Shown here piece after piece: positions 58,141 through 64,000 of a stretch of 64,000 nt of DNA (the first letter of the stretch is position 1; every line of letters starts with the position of its first letter). Source of the DNA: an uncultured Burkholderiales bacterium (GTDB lineage Bacteria > Pseudomonadota > Gammaproteobacteria > Burkholderiales > Burkholderiaceae_C); contig CALBSC010000002.1 of assembly GCA_937927685.1 (NCBI GenBank), forward strand, positions 38,894-102,893, given 5' to 3'. Position numbers and translations under genes: made by a program. The notes below the pieces were generated by a model. The model saw only the letters and a list, made by a program, of their open reading frames with translations, was not told the DNA's origin and did not search any database.

Positions 58141-58869
58141 TCAGGGGCGGACCCCGGATTTGTTGCGCTCGCTCAGGCTGACAATCAGGCCGTCGAGGCC
58201 GCGGGCATTGATTTCCTGTCCGAACTGGGTGCGGTAGGTATCCACCAGCCACACACCCATGACGTTCAGGTTGTAAATTTTCCAGCCCCAGCCCTGTCCG
58301 GGGGTTTTTTCCACACGGTAATCCAGCTGGATGGGCTCGGCCCCCCCGCGGATTTCAGAGCGTACCAGCACCTCGGTGTCGTCCGGGGCCGCGCGCAGGG
58401 GCTTGACCTGGATGGTCTGGTCCTTGAGCTGGCCCAGCGCACCCGCGTAGGTGCGGACCAGCAAGGTCTTGAACTCGTCCTGCAACCGGGCTTGTTGCTC
58501 TGGCGTCGCCTGACGCCAGGCGGGGCCCACGGCCGACGCCGTCATGCGACGGAAGTTGAGGTGCGGCATGACGCGGGCATCCACCACGGCCGCGACGCGC
58601 TGCACGTCACCAGTCTTGAGCGTGCGGTCGTTTTTCACCACCTCCAGCAAATCGGTGGAGAGCCGGCGCACAAAGGCGTCGGCAGCTTCGTCGGCCGCCC
58701 GGGCCCGGGTGGGACTCAGCAGGGAAGCCCCCAGCAGCGCCAGGCCTGCCCCGGCGAGCAAACAAGCACGGCGGGAGAAAAATGCCGCCCGGCGGTGTCC
58801 AACCGCACTCCCCACGCCATCAGGGCGCGCGAGACAGGCGACAGGGCGACAGCAGGGGGGGGGCATCAT
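58141..58869 (-). CDS. mlaC: Periplasmic phospholipid-binding protein MlaC
   Basis: 242 residues. Signal resembles a twin-arginine one (RRAAFFSRRACLLAGAGLAL), followed by the MlaC/Ttg2D domain with LEVVKNDRTLKTGDVQRVAAVVD, the LNFRRMTASAVGPAWRQA block and KIYNLNVMGVWLVDTYR. It shuttles phospholipid between MlaA and MlaFEDB. ATG 58869 overlaps the mlaA stop by ATGA; the codons just after are a C9 run. About 25 residues precede the Tat-like signal, so a later start (GTG near MlaC residue 19) is possible. Confidence 0.9.
   Translation of the reverse strand: MMPPPCCRPVACLARPDGVGSAVGHRRAAFFSRRACLLAGAGLALLGASLLSPTRARAADEAADAFVRRLSTDLLEVVKNDRTLKTGDVQRVAAVVDARVMPHLNFRRMTASAVGPAWRQATPEQQARLQDEFKTLLVRTYAGALGQLKDQTIQVKPLRAAPDDTEVLVRSEIRGGAEPIQLDYRVEKTPGQGWGWKIYNLNVMGVWLVDTYRTQFGQEINARGLDGLIVSLSERNKSGVRP
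58855..58863 (-). repeat. C9 homopolymer at the start of mlaC
   Basis: Nine C on the coding strand directly after the first two ATG codons of mlaC, encoding Pro-Pro-Pro. A one-base slip would throw mlaC out of frame from its coupled start. Confidence 0.85.
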
Positions 58870-59618
58870 GGCTTGGATTGTCCTTCAGATCCGGGGGCGG
58901 GGTCAGTGCCACCCGCCTCCGGCGGGTTGCCGTCCCAGACGTCGGACAAACGCTTTTGCAGGTAGACATCACGCACAAAGCTGTACTTGTCGATCGCCAT
59001 GGCGTCCACCTGGTCGGTGGCTTTCAATAAACGCGCGCGCTTGTCCACCAGATTGACCACCGTGAGCGTGTTGCGCGCGGGCACCTCCTCGATATGACGC
59101 ACCAGGTTGCCCTTGGTGTCCACCGGCAAGCTGGCCCCGTCACGCAAGGTGGAAGGACCCAGCACAGGCAGCACGACATAAGGGCCACTGGGCACACCCC
59201 AGTAGCCCAGGGTCTGACCAAAGTCTTCGGGATGGCGCTCCAGGTTCATGGAAGTGGCCACATCAAACAGCCCAAGGATACCCACCACCGAGTTGACCAG
59301 CACCCGGGCGCCGCTTTCCACCGTTTGCGCGGGCTTGAGTTGCAAGGCGTTGTTGACCGTCGACCAGACGTCGGCCAGGTTGGCAAAGAAGTTGCCAATA
59401 CCGGCGCGAACGGGCGAAGGCGTCACCTCCTGGTAGGTGCGCGCCACCGGACGAAGAACGGAGCTGTCCAGTGCCTCGTTGAACCCGTGAATGCTGCGGT
59501 TCAGGGGTTCCAGCGGATCGCGAGCCACGGCGTTGGGGCCGCTGGCACAACCGGTCAGGGCCAGCACCATGGCCAGCAATACCCCCCTGACAGAGGATTG
59601 GAAGAAATTCGGACTCAT
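58866..59618 (-). CDS. mlaA: Outer-membrane lipoprotein MlaA (VacJ)
   Basis: 250 residues. Lipoprotein signal VLLAMVLALTGCASG with lipobox LTGC; MlaA core DPLEPLNRSIHGFNEALD, FANLADVWSTVNNALQ, and GYWGVPSGPYVVLPVLGPS. It sits in the outer membrane with porins and extracts surface phospholipid. It is encoded inside the mla operon, between mlaD and mlaC, unlike in E. coli. Coupled to mlaD by ATGA. Confidence 0.95.
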   Translation of the reverse strand: MSPNFFQSSVRGVLLAMVLALTGCASGPNAVARDPLEPLNRSIHGFNEALDSSVLRPVARTYQEVTPSPVRAGIGNFFANLADVWSTVNNALQLKPAQTVESGARVLVNSVVGILGLFDVATSMNLERHPEDFGQTLGYWGVPSGPYVVLPVLGPSTLRDGASLPVDTKGNLVRHIEEVPARNTLTVVNLVDKRARLLKATDQVDAMAIDKYSFVRDVYLQKRLSDVWDGNPPEAGGTDPAPGSEGQSKP

Positions 59619-60091
59619 GGTTTGTTCGTGGTCGGCGTATCGGCCGCTTTGTTATAGAGGAACTGGCTCAGCAGTGACTCGAGCACCATGGCCGATTGCG
59701 TTTGCTGTACTCGGTCTCCATTGGCCAGGTTGGTCTCGCCAGCACCCGCTTCAATGCCAATGTACTGCTCACCCAGCAAACCGCTGGTGAGGATTTTCAG
59801 CGAACTGTCCTTGGGAAAGGCGTAGCGCTTTTCCAGGGCCATGGTGACCGTGGCCTGGAAGGTCTTGTCGTCAAAGCTGATGGCGTCGACACGGCCGACC
59901 ACAACACCTGCGCTTTTGACCGCCGCCTGACGCTTGAGCCCGCCAATGTTGTCAAAGCGCGCCGTGACCTGGTAGGTGGACTGCAGATTGAGACTCAGCA
60001 GGTTGGCCGACTGCAGGGCCAGAAAAAGCAAGGCCACGGCACCAATCAGCACCAGCAAGCCCACCCACACATCATTCTTGGATCGTTGCAT
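59615..60091 (-). CDS. mlaD: MCE-domain protein MlaD
   Basis: 158 residues. One transmembrane helix (VWVGLLVLIGAVALLFLAL), one MCE domain with ARFDNIGGLKRQAAVKSAGVVVGRV and LTSGLLGEQYIGIEAGAG. Forms the hexameric periplasmic ring of MlaFEDB. ATG 60091 is chosen because AAGGGGG lies about 8 bases before; ATG 60106 would overlap mlaE by ATGA and is the alternative. Confidence 0.94.
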   Translation of the reverse strand: MQRSKNDVWVGLLVLIGAVALLFLALQSANLLSLNLQSTYQVTARFDNIGGLKRQAAVKSAGVVVGRVDAISFDDKTFQATVTMALEKRYAFPKDSSLKILTSGLLGEQYIGIEAGAGETNLANGDRVQQTQSAMVLESLLSQFLYNKAADTPTTNKP

Positions 60092-60102
60092 CACGTCCCC
60101 CT

Positions 60103-60879
60103 TCAAATACTGAACATCAGCGCGGTGAGCAGGAAGTCCAGGCCCAGCACGGCCAGCGACGCCACCACCACGGTCCGGGTGGTCGCACGCGACACCCCCT
60201 CGGGCGTGGGCTGCGCCTCATACCCCTGCAACAGCGCCACGAAGGTCACCGTCACGCCAAACACCAGGCTCTTGATCACGCCATTGCCCACGTCCTTCCA
60301 GACGTCGACACCGCCTTGCATCTGGCCCCAGAAAGAACCCGGGTCCACCCCGATCATCACCACGCCCACCACCCAGCCGCCCACGATACCCACCGCGCTG
60401 AACACCGCGGCCAGGATGGGCATGGTCAGCACGCCCGCCAGAAAGCGGGGGGCCAGAATGCGACGCAAAGGGTCCACCGCCATGAGGTCCATGGCGCTGA
60501 GTTGTTCTCCCGCTTTCATGAGGCCAATCTCCGCCGTGAGCGATGTGCCTGCTCGCCCCGCAAAGAGCAGTGCGGTCACCACAGGCCCGAGTTCACGCAC
60601 CAGGCTCAAGGCCACCAGCAACCCCAGCGCAGAGGATGACCCATAGCGCTGCAGGGTGTAGTAGCCCTGCAGGCCCAGCACAAAGCCGACAAACAAGCCC
60701 GACACCGAGATGATGGCGAGCGAATAATTGCCCAGGAAGTGCATCTGGTCTCGTACCAGACCAAAGCGGCGCAGGGTGGGGCCGATCAACCAGACCAGGC
60801 GGGCAAAGAGACGCGCCGCATGGCCGATGTCGGCCAGTTGCTGGCGGGTCTTGAAGCCCAGTTCAGACAACCCTGTCAT
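60103..60879 (-). CDS. mlaE: Phospholipid ABC transporter permease MlaE
   Basis: 258 residues, MlaE/YrbE permease with about five helices; ELGPVVTALLFAGRAGTSLTAEIGLMK and AGEQLSAMDLMAVDPLRRILAPRF are family hallmarks. Forms the core of MlaFEDB in the inner membrane. Overlaps mlaF by ATGA. Confidence 0.96.
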   Translation of the reverse strand: MTGLSELGFKTRQQLADIGHAARLFARLVWLIGPTLRRFGLVRDQMHFLGNYSLAIISVSGLFVGFVLGLQGYYTLQRYGSSSALGLLVALSLVRELGPVVTALLFAGRAGTSLTAEIGLMKAGEQLSAMDLMAVDPLRRILAPRFLAGVLTMPILAAVFSAVGIVGGWVVGVVMIGVDPGSFWGQMQGGVDVWKDVGNGVIKSLVFGVTVTFVALLQGYEAQPTPEGVSRATTRTVVVASLAVLGLDFLLTALMFSI

Positions 60880-61703
60880 GGTCGGTCTCCGCCGAGGGGC
60901 TTCAAGCCGAAATCTTCTTCCACCGAAGTGGCCGGAAAATGAAAGCGCACCGGCCCTTCGGGGGCAGCGGTGACAAATTGGTGCACCAGCGGGTCCTGAC
61001 TGGCGCGCACTTCCTGCGGTGTGCCTTGCGCCGCCACCCGGCCATTGGCCAGGATGATGACCTGATCGGCAATGTGAAAGGTTTCGTCCAGATCGTGCGA
61101 GACCACCACGCTGGTCAGGCCCAGGCTGTCGTTGAGTTGGCGAATCAGGCGCGCCGCCGTGCCCAGGGAAATCGGATCCAGCCCTGCAAAGGGTTCGTCA
61201 TACATGACCAACTCGGGATCGAGCGCAATCGCGCGGGCCAATGCCACACGCCGGGCCATGCCGCCGGACACTTCGCTGGGCATGAGATCGCGAGCGCCGC
61301 GCAGGCCCACCGCCTCGAGCTTCATCAGCACGACGTCGCGAATCAGGGCTTCGTCGAGGTCCGTGTGCTCGCGCAAGGGGAAGGCCACGTTGTCAAACAC
61401 CGTGAGATCGGTGAACAGGGCGCCAAACTGAAACAGCATGCCCATGCGGCGACGCAACGCGTAGAGACCATCCTGGTTCAGGTGCCCCACATCCTGGCCA
61501 TCAAACAGCACCTGACCCGACTGGGCCCGGACCTGCCCGCCGATGAGGCGCAGCACCGTGGTCTTGCCGCCCCCCGATGCGCCCATCAGCGCGGTGACCT
61601 TGCCGCGCGGCACGCACAGGCTCACCCCGTCCAGAATCAGACGGTCGTTGTAACCAAATTGCAGGTCACGCAGTTCGACGAGTGGGGAGGTGTCTGTGGA
61701 CAT
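60876..61703 (-). CDS. mlaF: Phospholipid ABC transporter ATP-binding protein MlaF
   Basis: 275 residues. Walker A ALMGASGGGKTTVLRLIGG, signature VSGGMARRVALARAIALDP, Walker B LVMYDEPFAGLD, H-loop VVSHDLDETF. ATG 61703 is used; TTG 61712 upstream would lie in the gltBD terminator T-run. First gene of mlaFEDACB; its promoter must lie within the short 61704-61847 region. Confidence 0.95.
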   Translation of the reverse strand: MSTDTSPLVELRDLQFGYNDRLILDGVSLCVPRGKVTALMGASGGGKTTVLRLIGGQVRAQSGQVLFDGQDVGHLNQDGLYALRRRMGMLFQFGALFTDLTVFDNVAFPLREHTDLDEALIRDVVLMKLEAVGLRGARDLMPSEVSGGMARRVALARAIALDPELVMYDEPFAGLDPISLGTAARLIRQLNDSLGLTSVVVSHDLDETFHIADQVIILANGRVAAQGTPQEVRASQDPLVHQFVTAAPEGPVRFHFPATSVEEDFGLKPLGGDRP

Positions 61704-61710
61704 GAAAGAC

Positions 61711-61735
61711 AAAAAAGCCGGGATGACCGGCTTTT
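61711..61735 (-). terminator. Rho-independent terminator of gltBD
   Basis: AAAAGCCGG (61713-61721) pairs with CCGGCTTTT (61727-61735), loop of 5; on the minus strand it ends in T6 (61716-61711). It ends only 8 bases before the mlaF ATG, so gltBD termination and the mla leader overlap. Confidence 0.8.
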
Positions 61736-61847
61736 AAATCATAAGTGTTCATTGTAAAGCCTGACTGATGGGGGATCAGGGCTCGCAGCGGCCCGGGCAA
61801 GATGCCCCGGACCTCACCCGCCACGACCGCCGGCCCTCCCACGTCCA
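61736..61847. other. gltD 3' untranslated region and probable mla promoter
   Basis: 112 bases between the gltD stop and the terminator. AT-rich around 61736-61760, but no clear promoter hexamers seen for mlaF. Confidence 0.35.
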
Positions 61848-63314
<1,467 letters not shown>

Positions 63315-63359
63315 GATGTGATTCCTTCTTGCTCGTCGGCGTGTCGTGGAGCGCTGTCC

Positions 63360-64000
63360 TTACTTGGCGGTGGCGGCGCGGGCCTTCTTGGCTGGCGCCG
63401 CGGCGCTGGCCTTGGCTTTGGCAGCCAACTCACCCAGCGCGCGCTTGTATTCGTTGGGGAACACCTTCACGAACTTGCCACGGGCTTCAGCCCAGTTGTC
63501 CAGCAGGTCACGGGCGCGCTTGGAGCCCGTCCAGCGGTGGTGGTCTTCCAGCAATTTGCGCAGTTGCGCTTCATCGCTCTGGCCACGGTGCCAGATGTCC
63601 TTGGACATGGCCGCTTCCTGTTCGGCGGTGGTCAGCACCTTCTCGAGCGACACCATGGCGGTGTTGCAGCGCTTGGCGAACTGGCCGTCCTCGTCATACA
63701 CATAGGCCAGACCGCCGCTCATGCCAGCGGCGAAGTTGCGGCCGGTCTTGCCCAGCACCGCCACCGTGCCGCCGGTCATGTATTCGCAACCATGGTCGCC
63801 CGTGCCTTCCACGACAGCCGTGGCGCCCGACAGGCGCACTGCGAAACGCTCGCCGGCCACGCCACTGAAGTAGGCCTCGCCGCTGGTGGCGCCGTACATC
63901 ACCGTGTTGCCCACGATGATGTTGTCGGTGGCCACGCCACGGAAGTCCAGGCTGGGGCGCACCACCACGCGGCCACCCGACAAACCTTTGCCGGTGTAGT
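63360..64000 (-). CDS. gltB: Glutamate synthase (NADPH), large (alpha) subunit, C-terminal part
   Basis: The last 212 codons of gltB; the gene continues past the right edge. The glycine-rich GXXGG-repeat C-terminal domain is clear: GKGLSGGRVVV, GNTVMYGATSGEAYFSGVAGERF, VEGTGDHGCEYMTGG, GRNFAAGMSGG. The end is an Ala/Lys-rich tail (about 20 residues) often seen in this order. The amidotransferase and synthase domains lie outside the window. Confidence 0.96.
   Translation of the reverse strand, partial: YTGKGLSGGRVVVRPSLDFRGVATDNIIVGNTVMYGATSGEAYFSGVAGERFAVRLSGATAVVEGTGDHGCEYMTGGTVAVLGKTGRNFAAGMSGGLAYVYDEDGQFAKRCNTAMVSLEKVLTTAEQEAAMSKDIWHRGQSDEAQLRKLLEDHHRWTGSKRARDLLDNWAEARGKFVKVFPNEYKRALGELAAKAKASAAAPAKKARAATAK

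Overview
The window is high-GC chromosomal DNA from a betaproteobacterium. The evidence is the gene set and order: petABC-sspAB, mlaFEDACB followed by an ABC-2 exporter, ibaG, murA and a contiguous hisGDCBHAFIE run leading into hinT and tatABC, pilBCD-coaE-zapD-yacG, and DUF815-argJ next to secA. This combination is typical of Burkholderiales, most likely Comamonadaceae; the family-level call is inference from remembered gene order. No phage, insertion sequence, integrase or CRISPR array was seen.

Layout. 1-7.4 kb: the end of a ferredoxin/flavodoxin-NADP reductase, a catabolic cluster (two 3-hydroxyisobutyrate-dehydrogenase-like enzymes, an orphan Bug/TctC binding protein and an amidohydrolase), and the last steps of the beta-ketoadipate pathway (pcaIJF). 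7.5-11.8 kb: a DUF1841 gene, a diheme cytochrome c4, and a MoxR ATPase / small membrane protein / GNAT / VWA cluster. 12.0-15.9 kb: a periplasmic PQQ module made of a PQQ-type sugar dehydrogenase broken by one in-frame TAA, a diheme cytochrome c, and a TonB-dependent receptor that closely resembles PqqU (YncD). 16-22.2 kb: tRNA-Arg(CCT), a small lipoprotein, a family 5 peptide-binding protein, and a convergent oppBCDF-type operon. 22.3-31 kb: a short-form type IV pilus/type II secretion assembly set, coaE, zapD, yacG, a NUDIX hydrolase, a DUF815 ATPase, argJ and an exported esterase-like protein. 31.6-38.3 kb: secA with divergent dciA-like DUF721, then a Bug / sulfatase / phytanoyl-CoA-dioxygenase-like cluster and tRNA-Thr(TGT).

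38.3-64 kb is almost wholly minus strand and densely coupled: sspBA, the cytochrome bc1 complex, pdxA, a Nif3-like protein, a DegS-type protease, tatCBA, hinT, histidine biosynthesis, murA, ibaG, an ABC-2 exporter, the Mla phospholipid-transport operon, and gltD plus the end of gltB. Many neighbours overlap by ATGA, so translational coupling is the rule.

Nothing in the window is clearly a previously undescribed system. The most notable points are the PqqU-like receptor beside a PQQ dehydrogenase that carries a single nonsense codon, the reduced PilB/PilC pair without a local pilin gene, the Bug-sulfatase-PhyH cluster, single mismatches in both tRNA genes, and two long G/C homopolymers in or near coding starts.
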